NCBI RefSeq assembly: GCF_030944405.1
Contig: NZ_CP132339.1
Location: forward strand, 496,001 to 560,000
Source: Janthinobacterium sp. J1-1
GTDB taxonomy: Bacteria; Pseudomonadota; Gammaproteobacteria; Burkholderiales; Burkholderiaceae_D
DNA: 64,000 nucleotides
Direction: 5' to 3'
This document shows positions 1 through 7,802 of this stretch, piece after piece. The position numbers and the translations under genes are program-made. Positions within the stretch are counted from its first letter, which is position 1; every line of letters starts with the position of its first letter. The notes beneath the pieces are model-generated. The model was not told the origin of the DNA, ran no database searches, and saw only the letters and a program-made list of their open reading frames with translations.

Positions 1-88
1 GCAGAAAACCCGGATGCGATCAACATGGCGCCTTCTCTGTAACGTACATCACGAGTTTTCTTCCTATATTCCAATTTAGGGAGAAAAT

Positions 89-310
89 ATGTACCTGACC
101 AAGAAGGAAGTCGCTGAAGTGCTGCGTGTTTCCGTTCGTACCATCACTACCTACATGCAGCAAGGCGCGATTCCCAATCCGAAAAAGATCGGGGGGATTT
201 TGCTCTGGGAGGAGGTGGAATTGCATCGCCGTATCAAGCATGCTTCGCCCAGTGCAGTCGAGCCAGAGCGCATCAAGCGTGGTCGCCCAAGAAAAGTGCG
301 ATTTGCATAA
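89..310 (+). CDS. AlpA/excisionase-like helix-turn-helix protein
   Basis: A 73-residue protein made almost entirely of one MerR/AlpA-type winged helix (HTH_17). The opening residues Tyr-Leu-Thr-Lys-Lys-Glu-Val-Ala-Glu-Val-Leu and the following Val-Arg-Thr-Ile-Thr-Thr-Tyr are the usual 'set up the helix, then read DNA' pattern, and the C-terminal tail is very basic (KRGRPRK). A purine-rich Shine-Dalgarno site (gggagaaa) lies just before the ATG. Proteins of this type in islands act as excisionase or activate integrase and replication genes. Its place ahead of a repC gene fits a control role for the mobile element. The DNA-binding role is well supported; the exact function is inferred. Confidence 0.8.
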   Translation: MYLTKKEVAEVLRVSVRTITTYMQQGAIPNPKKIGGILLWEEVELHRRIKHASPSAVEPERIKRGRPRKVRFA

Positions 311-780
311 TACTGAGGGCAGTTGAACGTTGAGCGTGGCCGGCGATGTGCCGGCTAGCTTACTGTTTGAATTAATGCTTGCCCTACGATGTAACTGCCG
401 ACCTATGCGATCTGGCTGGCGGCGGTCGATATGCGTACCGTGCTCAATTGCTTGTCGCTGCATGTGCAGCAATCGAGGCGGATCACTCAGTGCCCGTGCG
501 GTTGCTCTGCCTACGTGCTTGCCAACCTGTGCTGCATGTGCCTGAAGCTGGACAGGAGTAGCGCCTGGATGGCGTGGGTACCAGCCGCTGTGTCGGATCG
601 AACCGCCCGTCATCGTTTTGGGAAACAAAAAAATATATTTAACTCCTATATTTAGCAGGGAGTTTTTGCGAACTTTGGCTTCTCGTCTCTTCTTATCTTT
701 TAGCCTTGGCGGTATACGCCAGAGCACTGCAACACAACCTCATGTCGAGGCAGTGGTAGTTGCCTACAAGGAGTTAAAGA
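311..780. other. Gene-poor spacer between the HTH gene and repC
   Basis: About 470 bp with no convincing reading frame: the open frames lack a Shine-Dalgarno site, are cysteine- and arginine-rich, and match nothing I recognise. Near its end, aactcc (641-646) can pair with ggagtt (659-664) ahead of five T residues, a weak terminator or regulatory hairpin. The last 15 bp supply the repC ribosome binding site aaggag. Confidence 0.5.
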
Positions 781-1638
781 ATGAAGAAATTTGAGGTCCA
801 TCACGACCATGCCTGTTTGGAGTCGTCGCCCATGAACCACCTGCCGACCTTCGTAAAGATGGCTCCCGCGATCATTCACACCCCTGGGCTGTTTATTAGC
901 CCCGCCAAGCGCAGTTTGGCTCGCCCCATGATGCTGAGGCACACGATGGGCAATGTGATGTTTACGTTCTCTGGGCCTCAACTCGGCCCGGTGGAATTGC
1001 GTGTGTTGCAAGGTCTCGCCGGGTTCGCAGCCTTGCGGCGGCCAAGCCTGCCCCGGACCGGAGAAGATAAACTGGCGGATGATGTGCAAAAACTGCTGCG
1101 GCATACTGCGGCAGTCTGTACTACCAAAAACGACTTGGCCGAGGTAATCGGTTATTCACGTGAGTCTGGCTCCGCGCAAACTGCGATCAGTAAAGCTTTA
1201 CGAAAGCTAGCCGCCGTGAGCGTCTCGATCCGTCGAGCAAACTCATTTGACGCGCTCGACCTATCCGCAGGCCATCTGATTTGTGACGTGCTCGATAGCC
1301 GTCATATTGAGGTCGAATTAAGCCCGATTCTTGCTGCCGCTGTGTATGGTGGGCCGGGCACTTACTTGCGTTTGGACCTGCTGGAGGCGCGGCAGCTAAA
1401 TTCTGACCCCACTAGGCTACTACATCAACGTTTGCACTGGGTCAATAGCGGTAGCAACCGTGATGTATCGTTGGATAAGATGATCGGGTACGTTTGGTCT
1501 GAGGAAGTGTCTGCCTCTGCCCATCGAACACGCCGACAAGTTTTAAAGCAGTCCCTGAATGAACTGACGCGGGTAGGCTGGTCTGTCATGCGGCACGGCG
1601 AACTGTACCAAATTGGACGTCCAAGAATGCTTAGTTGA
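781..1638 (+). CDS. repC: IncQ-type replication initiator RepC-like protein
   Basis: A 285-residue homologue of the RepC protein of IncQ plasmids such as RSF1010, which binds origin iterons and opens the DNA. Conserved blocks seen here are the 'FSGPQLG...ELRVLQGLAG' stretch near residues 65-80, 'RLLHQRLHWVNSG' near 210-222, and 'IGYVWSEEV...RRQVLKQSLNEL..VGW' near 235-265, in the same order and spacing as in RSF1010 RepC. Length matches the family (about 285). The ATG follows a strong aaggag site. IncQ RepA helicase and RepB primase are not in the window; they may lie upstream or be replaced by host enzymes. The gene implies that the island can replicate after excision, or descends from a plasmid. 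Confidence 0.85.
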   Translation: MKKFEVHHDHACLESSPMNHLPTFVKMAPAIIHTPGLFISPAKRSLARPMMLRHTMGNVMFTFSGPQLGPVELRVLQGLAGFAALRRPSLPRTGEDKLADDVQKLLRHTAAVCTTKNDLAEVIGYSRESGSAQTAISKALRKLAAVSVSIRRANSFDALDLSAGHLICDVLDSRHIEVELSPILAAAVYGGPGTYLRLDLLEARQLNSDPTRLLHQRLHWVNSGSNRDVSLDKMIGYVWSEEVSASAHRTRRQVLKQSLNELTRVGWSVMRHGELYQIGRPRMLS

Positions 1639-1677
1639 CAGCTTGTTGGCCTTCTCTCAGATGATGCTAAGTTGATA

Positions 1678-1716
1678 ATTGAAAACTGACACATAGCAGC
1701 GATTGAAAACTGATAC
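1678..1716 (+). repeat. Two direct repeats at the left end of an IS21-family remnant
   Basis: The 15-bp unit attgaaaactgayac occurs at 1678-1692 and again at 1702-1716. IS21-family elements carry short repeated transposase-binding sites of this kind at their ends, just before istA, which fits the istA remnant beginning at 1771. The matching right end was not found, so the element is incomplete. Confidence 0.6.
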
Positions 1717-1770
1717 ACCGATTTGAGAAGAAGGCCGCTTTGCGGAGCAGCCAAACCCGACGAGGTGTGT

Positions 1771-2352
1771 TTGGAAATTCAGTTATTGAGCAAGCATGGG
1801 ATGAGTCTGCGGCGGAGTGCGGTTGAACACGGTACGGCGGCACCTGGCATTGAAGGCGGTGCCGAAATACGAACGCAAGGCAAAGCGGCCAAGCAAGCTG
1901 GCGCCATACGAGGCCTATCTGCGGGAGCGGCAAACGGCGGCGCAGCCAAACTGGATACCGGCGAGCGTGTTGCACAGTGAGATCACCTAGCGCGGTTACC
2001 AGGGTGGCCTTAACCAGTTGTGCGCGTCTATGCGCTCGCTGCGGCCGAGCTTGCCGGTTGAGCCGGTCATTCGCTTTGAGACAGAGATGGGCGAACAGTT
2101 GCAGGTCGATTGGGTCGAGTTTCGCAAAGGCAGTGCACCGCTGCATGCGTTCTGCGCCACCATGGCCTACAGCCGTGCCAGCTATGTCGAGTTTGTCAGT
2201 GACATGAAGGTGGGGACGCTGATCGGCTGCCATGAGCGCGCCTTCGCCGCATTCGGCGGTGTGCCACGCAAGCTCCTGTACGACAACATGAAGATGGTCG
2301 TCATTGAGCGCGACGTTTACGGCGCGGGCGTTCATCGCTACCACGCCGGCTG
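1771..2352 (+). pseudogene. istA: IS21-family transposase IstA, decayed N-terminal fragment
   Basis: Three reading frames together spell the first ~190 residues of an IS21-type IstA. The segment from TTG 1771 gives 'LEIQLLSKHGMSLRR'. A small deletion shifts the frame near 1825, after which 'RRHLALKAVPKYERKAKRP' and 'YEAYLRERQTAAQPNWIPASVLHSEI' are readable. An in-frame stop follows near 1987, then 'QLQVDWVEF', 'YSRASYVEFV' and 'GGVPRKLLYDNMK' up to a stop at 2352. The DDE catalytic core is cut short, and istB is absent. At least one frameshift, one nonsense codon and a 3' truncation make it non-functional. It sits between repC and the putative origin repeats. Confidence 0.85.
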
Positions 2353-2425
2353 ATAAAGGGGGTAAAGAAACCGCTGGTTTGTCACCTGCACCGTGATTTG
2401 TGTATATATGGCAAAATTTTCAATC

Positions 2426-2511
2426 TGCCGAAACGCAGACGGCGACTCTGCCGAATCGCAGACGAATTCTGCCATATCACAGACGCTTTCTACCTTAACG
2501 CAGACGCTGAA
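2426..2511 (+). repeat. Four iterated 21-23 bp repeats, candidate RepC-binding iterons
   Basis: Tandem units at 2426-2448, 2449-2469, 2470-2490 and 2491-2511. All share the pattern TRCC followed by four mostly A/T bases and then C-R-CAGACG, and units 1-3 end in a short spacer ending TC. Units 2-4 are exactly 21 bp, two helical turns, which puts each site on the same DNA face. RSF1010 iterons are 20 bp. An alternative is the multi-site end of a Tn7-like transposon. Confidence 0.6.
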
Positions 2512-3188
2512 TGGCTGTGTTATATGAAAATTTCCCAGTGAGCTAAGGGATATTTCCAAAAATATGTTGCCTCCGCAGTCCGTACAAAGAACTGTTGTAA
2601 GAGGAAACTTGGAACTCTTTTTTTAAAAACTAGATGGAGTCGCTCCAGCTGGATCGTGGCAATTGCGAGCTGGAATTACATTTCGCCTTTCGGGCGAAGC
2701 GCCATGAAGGATACGCTCGCAAAGCGTTTCTTCAACTCAAGCCAAGGCCCCCAACCACGGCGCCGCTGGGCGGCGCATGGCGCTATTAAAGCCAGGCGTC
2801 GACGCTTGTGGAGGGAGCCTACTTTGCAAACCCCATCTACGAGTTCGCGATTGCTTCCGCACACCGGCACTTTGCTTCGCTAATAGTGCTTACTCTTTCC
2901 GCTGGCAAGTCGTCCACCTGCCAGCCCCGAGCGTTGGCCTCTTCGTCCTAACAAATTACCTAAACCCCAGTCTCCATGGTCACTTGAAAAAACCAAGACG
3001 GGCAAAGCTAATTTTGTGACCAAGTTGACACCCGGATACCGGTCTTTAAGCCTTCTTGGTCTCAATCAACCAGTAGACAATGCTCACGCATCGTCTACGG
3101 AGTCATCCTTGAAAGCCGGAACGCCTATGTATCGGCCCGGTTGCGGGCGGATGACGCAGCATATAGCGGCGTTTAGCAGTGAAATCCC

Positions 3189-3296
3189 CAACCAGGGCGG
3201 ACAGGGTCCGCTGCTTTTCAGTAAGTGTCATTCACTGATTAAAGGTATCGCAGTACCTCAGACCGGAGAGTGCGCGGACCCTGTCCGCCCTGGTTG
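3189..3296. repeat. Perfect 23-bp inverted repeat around a 62-nt loop
   Basis: Arm caaccagggcggacagggtc... (3189-3211) is the exact reverse complement of 3274-3296. The loop holds a smaller hairpin (ggta/tacc near 3244-3257). There is no T-tract, so a terminator is unlikely. It could be a single-strand initiation site of the candidate origin, a site for a recombinase or relaxase, or the end of a small element. Confidence 0.6.
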
Positions 3297-3396
3297 TCAT
3301 ATCTGACTACAAGACGTGACAATGTGTGAGTATTTCCTCTGTGAAATATGATACCTTGGATAACTAATAGGGCACGAGCAAAGTTAGATTTTAAGA

Positions 3397-3723
3397 TTAA
3401 TCCGTTTTCTCACGAAGAAGCGTTAGCAGCCGATGTCGTTCAATGTTTGAAAGGTGATGCCAGGCCTGGATAACCTCAGCTAATTCATCATCTTCACAGT
3501 AAAGAAATGGTGTTGGCACATTGAGTGCCATCGCTAATTGAGTTGCTATTTCCACCGGTGGCGCATGCACTCCCGTTTCGTACCTGCTTAACCTTGCGCT
3601 CGCTGTCGTTTCGTCCAGGCCAATCGCTACACCTAACTTATCCTGCGGAATACCAGCAAGAAGCCTTGCTTCGCGTAAGCGCCGTCCAAAAAGTGACGAG
3701 GGAGGTTTGGAACGAGGAGGCAT
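3397..3723 (-). CDS. XRE-family transcriptional regulator
   Basis: A 108-residue Cro/C1-type repressor. Start chosen at the Met of MPPRSKPPSS; a longer frame upstream would read through its own operator. The HTH spans about residues 10-70: 'LFGRRLREARLLAGIPQDKLGVAIGL' then 'ARLSRYETGVHAPPVEIATQLAMAL', with the typical Ser-Arg-Tyr-Glu-x-Gly recognition region. The C-terminal part is short and helical with no peptidase domain, so de-repression would not be by LexA-like cleavage. It is divergent from the 3852 gene, and palindromic sites in the gap suggest it represses itself and perhaps that gene. Confidence 0.85.
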   Translation of the reverse strand: MPPRSKPPSSLFGRRLREARLLAGIPQDKLGVAIGLDETTASARLSRYETGVHAPPVEIATQLAMALNVPTPFLYCEDDELAEVIQAWHHLSNIERHRLLTLLREKTD

Positions 3724-3731
3724 ACTTCGAT

Positions 3732-3772
3732 ATTCGTAGAATATGCTTGCGCCGTCTCTACGAAATTCGTAG
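3732..3772. promoter_or_regulatory. Operator cluster in front of the XRE gene
   Basis: The 11-mer attcgtagaat occurs at 3732-3742 and 3765-3775, and the second copy is part of a perfect 15-bp palindrome ctacgaaattcgtag (3758-3772). The sites lie 9-50 bp upstream of the repressor start codon, the expected position for autoregulation by a dimeric XRE protein. Confidence 0.6.
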
Positions 3773-3851
3773 AATTCCCTATGGCAATATTTTGATGAAT
3801 GAGTAGAATCGAATCCCCCCACGCGAAATTGCTATATAGGAAACATGCTGC

Positions 3852-4790
3852 ATGTCACTGCCATCCGCACAACTTATCACCTATCTTTCTCACGTTGATC
3901 GCCCTCATCATGACGCGGTGCTCGCCTTGGCAGAGAGAGCCATTTTGCTTCCCAAAATCATTCGACCACTGGCGGCGGCGATCCTGGCTTATTTGTTGCT
4001 GGCTTACCTTGCTGGCTTGAGCACTAAAGCAATGCCGCTTGCCGCAGCTGTCGGCGCCCTGACGCTGCTTGTTACCTTCCTTAACAACAATGTCATGGGC
4101 TGGGCGGAGCGAAATAGTTCACGAATTGCGATGGTGTTCGCGGTTCTTGCTTTGTTTTTCGGCCTTGCTGGCGCGCTCCTTACTAAGAAGGAGCCGTTGG
4201 TCGTTCTCGCGATCGGTGCCGGCGGATTTTGCGTGACGTGGATTGTGGTCACTGTTGGTTTGGTATTCCTGTCGCTGTTGATCAGTATGCTTTCTTTGCT
4301 CTTGCAAGCATTTGCATCACCCATCGCAGCACCTGTGTTGGCAATATTTGCAAAAATCCATAATCGGCTCTTGCGTACGAAATATAAAGGTTGGGTAACA
4401 TCGCAAGGAGCGCCCATCATTGAATTTGACAGCGAGGGCGTGAAAAATTTTGCACCTGGCAATGAGGCGATTTTTGTGTCGTCTCCGCGTTTTCGTTGCG
4501 GTGGTGCGGCAATGGCAGCGGGGATTCCTCTGTTCACCTTCTATGAACTCGGGGATAGCGCCATCATCAATCAGCGTGTCAGTGCTGCTTACGACGCACT
4601 AAGCACCACTGCTGGCGAGAGGCACGACGACATTGCAACTCATCCACTCATGGACTTGAATCCTGCAAACGGACTCCCCATGATTGCTGGGATAGGCAGC
4701 GTGGATGTGATGGGCAACGCTTTTGGCACCGACAGTCATCAGTTCTATCACACCACGGATATGGGACATGACAGCTTCAACAATCACTGA
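3852..4790 (+). CDS. Unrecognised multi-pass membrane protein
   Basis: A 312-residue protein I cannot assign to a family. The N-terminal half holds about four hydrophobic helices (residues ~35-55, 60-77, 92-110 and 115-155), and the C-terminal ~130 residues are soluble and end in a His-rich tail (HQFYHTTDMGHDSFNNH). No catalytic motif is recognisable. It is followed after 70 bp by an exported protein on the same strand, so the two may be co-transcribed. The start at 3852 lacks a strong ribosome binding site. GC content is lower than in the region beyond 18.4 kb, consistent with island cargo. Confidence 0.6.
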   Translation: MSLPSAQLITYLSHVDRPHHDAVLALAERAILLPKIIRPLAAAILAYLLLAYLAGLSTKAMPLAAAVGALTLLVTFLNNNVMGWAERNSSRIAMVFAVLALFFGLAGALLTKKEPLVVLAIGAGGFCVTWIVVTVGLVFLSLLISMLSLLLQAFASPIAAPVLAIFAKIHNRLLRTKYKGWVTSQGAPIIEFDSEGVKNFAPGNEAIFVSSPRFRCGGAAMAAGIPLFTFYELGDSAIINQRVSAAYDALSTTAGERHDDIATHPLMDLNPANGLPMIAGIGSVDVMGNAFGTDSHQFYHTTDMGHDSFNNH

Positions 4791-4860
4791 TCGCATAATT
4801 TTTCTGGCTTCAGCGGAAATTTGTTGATCGATATCAATTACTAGATATTTAGGACGAAAT

Positions 4861-6051
4861 ATGGGCAAGAAAGTAGTTTTGAAAACCGTGATGGCCGGCT
4901 TGCTCATTTCCGTCGTGCATGGGGCTGTCGCTGCGGATATTCGTGACCAGTTCAATGTGCAAACCTCAAAAGCTGAACTCGTGGTGCCCAATGCGCGCGC
5001 CCAGGATGTGGCAGCGCAAGTCAAGGATGCCTTGTCACAGTTCGCTATTCCTTCCTCATATAACGTGCACAGTCTTCCGGCGGCGTTGCCTGCTCGCCCG
5101 CTGGAACCTGCGCTTCAGGATTTCCTGGTCCAGGGGCAGCCTGTCAGTGAGTACCAGTGTCGCAACGGCTACGCGGAAGTCACCAAGACCCCAGCACCGA
5201 TCAAAAATCCATTCATGTTTGCCGCTGAACGTGTGCAGGCGTGTCTGTACCCGTTCCAGGGTGGCGTGAAGATTTACCTGATCTTTGCTTCAGTCAAGAA
5301 GACTGAATCGCTGACAGCCGGATTATTCAATGGCATTACCAGCGCTATCCGAGGCAAGGACGAAGACTACAATGCCAAGCGCCTGAAAGAAGAAATTGCG
5401 GCCATACGCAAGAATTTGCCCCAGTTGCTGGTTGAGAAAATTGATGTTCCTGGCGCTACGCTTGAGGAACCGGATAAGGATACCGTGGCCAAGTTGATGC
5501 CGGCCAGGAGCGAGATAGGTGCCCAGCCATATGTGGCAGCATTGCCCGCTGCTTCGCCATCGGTATCGGGGACGGGCGGCGTGGCATCACAGGGCAACAG
5601 TAAAGTGGAAGCGCGCAAAAACCTTGCAGGAATGGGGTTGACGTACCACTCGACCGAACAGTTTTTCGCAGCAATTCGCCGTGACGATGAAGTGGCAGTT
5701 CAGCTCTTCCTGGCTGCTGGTTCCATGAAAATACTTACCAAAGACGCCGATGGCAAGACTCCGGAGCAAGCGGCGCTGGAATCGAGTGCATCGGCCGCTT
5801 GGGAAGCGATCAAGCAGTTTGCAGCTGCTAACCCTCAGGCAGCGGCCAAGGAACCGAACAATCCGGCCGCAGACCCTGCACAAGCGCTTGCCGCAGCCCG
5901 CGAGTCCTTGTCTCCGGAGGTGCTGGCGGGGATTGAGAGAATGATCAAAGAGCAGCGCCTGAGTGGAGCTGAGGCGGAAGCTTTCCGCACCAAGGCGACG
6001 CTCCAGCTTGCGATTCAATTCAAAGGCATACCTAAGTCGATGATGCAGTAG
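4861..6051 (+). CDS. Exported protein with an ankyrin-like segment, function unknown
   Basis: A 396-residue protein with a clear signal peptide (Lys-rich start, hydrophobic core, cleavage near AVAA-D at residues 22-25). Residues ~255-320 contain 'YHSTEQFFAAIRRDDEVAVQLFLAAG' followed by 'DADGKTPEQAALE', which has the helix-turn-helix spacing of a single ankyrin repeat. The tail is Ala/Pro-rich and helical. Bacterial exported ankyrin proteins often mediate protein contacts; here there is no catalytic clue. It lies downstream of the 3852 membrane protein and upstream of another cargo gene. Confidence 0.65.
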   Translation: MGKKVVLKTVMAGLLISVVHGAVAADIRDQFNVQTSKAELVVPNARAQDVAAQVKDALSQFAIPSSYNVHSLPAALPARPLEPALQDFLVQGQPVSEYQCRNGYAEVTKTPAPIKNPFMFAAERVQACLYPFQGGVKIYLIFASVKKTESLTAGLFNGITSAIRGKDEDYNAKRLKEEIAAIRKNLPQLLVEKIDVPGATLEEPDKDTVAKLMPARSEIGAQPYVAALPAASPSVSGTGGVASQGNSKVEARKNLAGMGLTYHSTEQFFAAIRRDDEVAVQLFLAAGSMKILTKDADGKTPEQAALESSASAAWEAIKQFAAANPQAAAKEPNNPAADPAQALAAARESLSPEVLAGIERMIKEQRLSGAEAEAFRTKATLQLAIQFKGIPKSMMQ

Positions 6052-6215
6052 CAGAGCGGGGGGGGGCGGCTTTCCGAATGGATACCAGCGCATATGGCTC
6101 ATCGTGAAACGGCGATGGCGCGGTTCAATTTTGGTTAGGCTTGCGGCGAATCCCGCAAGAAGCGGGCGGCGCTTTTTTGGCGCTTCCTTGCATATTTTTA
6201 ACATGAGGAAAAAGC

Positions 6216-6845
6216 ATGTTCGATTTTCTGAATGTCGTCTATTTGGCATCTATTCTGATTTCCAGTATTACGATGTATCCAGTCGGTGAAACCGCCGTGC
6301 CTGTTAGTCTGGATGGCGCAGTGGAAGTGCGTTTTGTGCGCGAATGGTGGCGTGACGATGGCGATGGCAAGTGTTTTTATACGGGCATGGTAGTTCCGTT
6401 CGAACGTACCTGGCCAGAAGAGATTGAACGCGGTGGCGAGAAAGTTGTCCTGCCTCCTGAGCCAGGCAAGATCGCCGGCTATGTCGCCCTTATTAACCGC
6501 AAGGAGTGCAAGGGGTTGGAGACCGAAGCAATCTTACGCGCAGGTCTCGTGCGATCACGAACACTTCTGTTCGGCAGCCGTGGTCCCCAGGTGGACAAGC
6601 ACACCTTTTTCCCAGCTGGCGATATGCTGGAGACACCAGCGGAGAAGGTGCAGCCTTGGTTCCCGCAAGTTGTCGAGCGCATGGAGCGCCTGAGTGTGCA
6701 AGATAAAGTGGCCAAGGCATTTCTAGCTGCCAGCGCATCAGAACTGGTCACAGTTCTGCCTGGTCGTAACGGCAAGCCGCAAGCTGCGGCCTTCGTACCT
6801 GAAGGTCCTATCCCAGATGTGAGCGGCGATCAGCGAGAGAACTGA
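6216..6845 (+). CDS. Hypothetical protein with an N-terminal hydrophobic anchor
   Basis: A 209-residue protein of unknown function. Residues 1-20 (FDFLNVVYLASILISSITMY) form one hydrophobic segment, either an uncleaved anchor or a weak signal sequence. The rest is soluble, with many charged residues and no motif I recognise. The ATG is preceded by gagg at a suitable distance. It is the third gene in a row on this strand between the XRE regulator and the convergent 6879 gene; shared envelope location of all three is the only hint of a common job. Confidence 0.55.
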   Translation: MFDFLNVVYLASILISSITMYPVGETAVPVSLDGAVEVRFVREWWRDDGDGKCFYTGMVVPFERTWPEEIERGGEKVVLPPEPGKIAGYVALINRKECKGLETEAILRAGLVRSRTLLFGSRGPQVDKHTFFPAGDMLETPAEKVQPWFPQVVERMERLSVQDKVAKAFLAASASELVTVLPGRNGKPQAAAFVPEGPIPDVSGDQREN

Positions 6846-6878
6846 TCTTGTCGCGGGGGGACGTCGGACAACATACTC

Positions 6879-7688
6879 TTAGTCCTGCTGCAAAGGGATT
6901 CGCGTAAGCTCCAACAGGTCAGCGTCCAGTTGAAAAATAGCAAGGCGCTCGCTCAGAATCCTGGCGTCGAGTTCACGGATTTGGCGCGGATATCCGCTCT
7001 CTGGCCCATGTGTCAAAGCCGCGTGCAGACGCTTGCCGATAGTCTTAGCGCCAGAGGCGGTAACTACAAACCACAGTTTGTCGATCAAGGGTGCTGGATG
7101 CTCAAAGATACTCCGTAAAAACCAGACAAGCTTCTGCATGTCTCGTGCTCCTCGCCAGCCGTTCTCTACCTCAACCCAGATTGGGCCGGCGAAACCGTGT
7201 AGCAGCAGGTCTGGAATCTTTTGAAGACTAATACCATCGTCGTCGCTGTAGCTGAAAGCCGACAGATTAGCCGGAGCGCTACCGGCCCGAATTTCTAACT
7301 CTGACCAGCCAATGTCCTCGTCAAGCCCTCGGGTCACAGCGGCATAAACGGAATTGCATGCAGTGCGGTGTTTGTGTGCGTGACGAAGCCAATCTCGTGC
7401 ATGAGCACGTCCATGCGGCATCTCGACTAGCTCCGCGAGCGCTGCGACCCCGGCACGATTTAATGCCAGCATCATCTCACCTGCCACAGAGTCTCCATCG
7501 CGTTTTTTTACCAAATAGCCAAGTGCGAATAGGCTGCGAATTGTACGGCCGGCCATTTTTCGACCGCTCATGTCGCACGAGCCCAATACGGCCATTGCGA
7601 TCTGCCGGGTGGTGGCGTACCCCACGTGAGCTAAGAATTTGAGCGTCTTTGCACGATACTCGCGCCCAATTTGTTGTTTGCTTTTCAT
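6879..7688 (-). CDS. Winged-helix protein, possibly replication-relaxation type
   Basis: A 269-residue protein. The N-terminal ~85 residues form a winged helix: 'AKTLKFLAHVGYATTRQIAMAVLG' and 'AGRTIRSLFALGYLVKKRDG', followed by a His-rich linker. The second half has 'IPDLLLHGFAGPIWVEVENGWRG' near residues 158-180, a Pro-Asp then Glu-x-Glu arrangement seen in degenerate PD-(D/E)xK folds, and then 'LWFVVTASGAKTIGKRL'. This two-part layout recalls the replication-relaxation family found in mobile elements, but the assignment is by pattern only. It reads toward the 6216 gene and starts at the edge of the hairpin-rich region at 7803. Confidence 0.55.
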   Translation of the reverse strand: MKSKQQIGREYRAKTLKFLAHVGYATTRQIAMAVLGSCDMSGRKMAGRTIRSLFALGYLVKKRDGDSVAGEMMLALNRAGVAALAELVEMPHGRAHARDWLRHAHKHRTACNSVYAAVTRGLDEDIGWSELEIRAGSAPANLSAFSYSDDDGISLQKIPDLLLHGFAGPIWVEVENGWRGARDMQKLVWFLRSIFEHPAPLIDKLWFVVTASGAKTIGKRLHAALTHGPESGYPRQIRELDARILSERLAIFQLDADLLELTRIPLQQD

Positions 7689-7802
7689 TCGAGAGTTCCT
7701 TCATGTTGTTACCTTGTATAGCGGATTATTTGAAGGTGGCAGCGAGTATGTGTTTAGGCACACTTGATTCTTGCTTTCTGATCGTTCAGTGAGCTTTGTT
7801 TT

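Larger units (their letters stand above)
2353..3396. other. Gene-free kilobase with iterons, hairpins and AT-rich DNA; candidate replication origin
   Basis: No believable coding region in either strand. The stretch contains four iterated 21-23 bp repeats (2426-2511), an AT-rich segment (about 2520-2640), several compact hairpins (arms gcgccgc/gcggcgc at 2760-2776; gctggca/tgccagc at 2901-2925), and a perfect 23-bp inverted repeat (3189-3296). IncQ oriV regions combine iterons, an AT-rich block and large stem-loops that act as single-strand initiation sites, so this layout next to a RepC gene suggests an origin. The interpretation is inference; the repeats are directly visible. Confidence 0.5.

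Noticed and set aside
20..727. 235-codon open frame opposite the AlpA-like gene
   Set aside because: No ribosome binding site or family match, and it overlaps a clear HTH gene.
2426..2511. CRISPR array
   Set aside because: Repeats are adjacent without unique spacers of 30-40 bp, differ from each other, and no cas gene is present.
2338..2559. 73-codon minus-strand frame across the iterons
   Set aside because: Its repeating residues simply translate the DNA repeats; no sign of a real gene.
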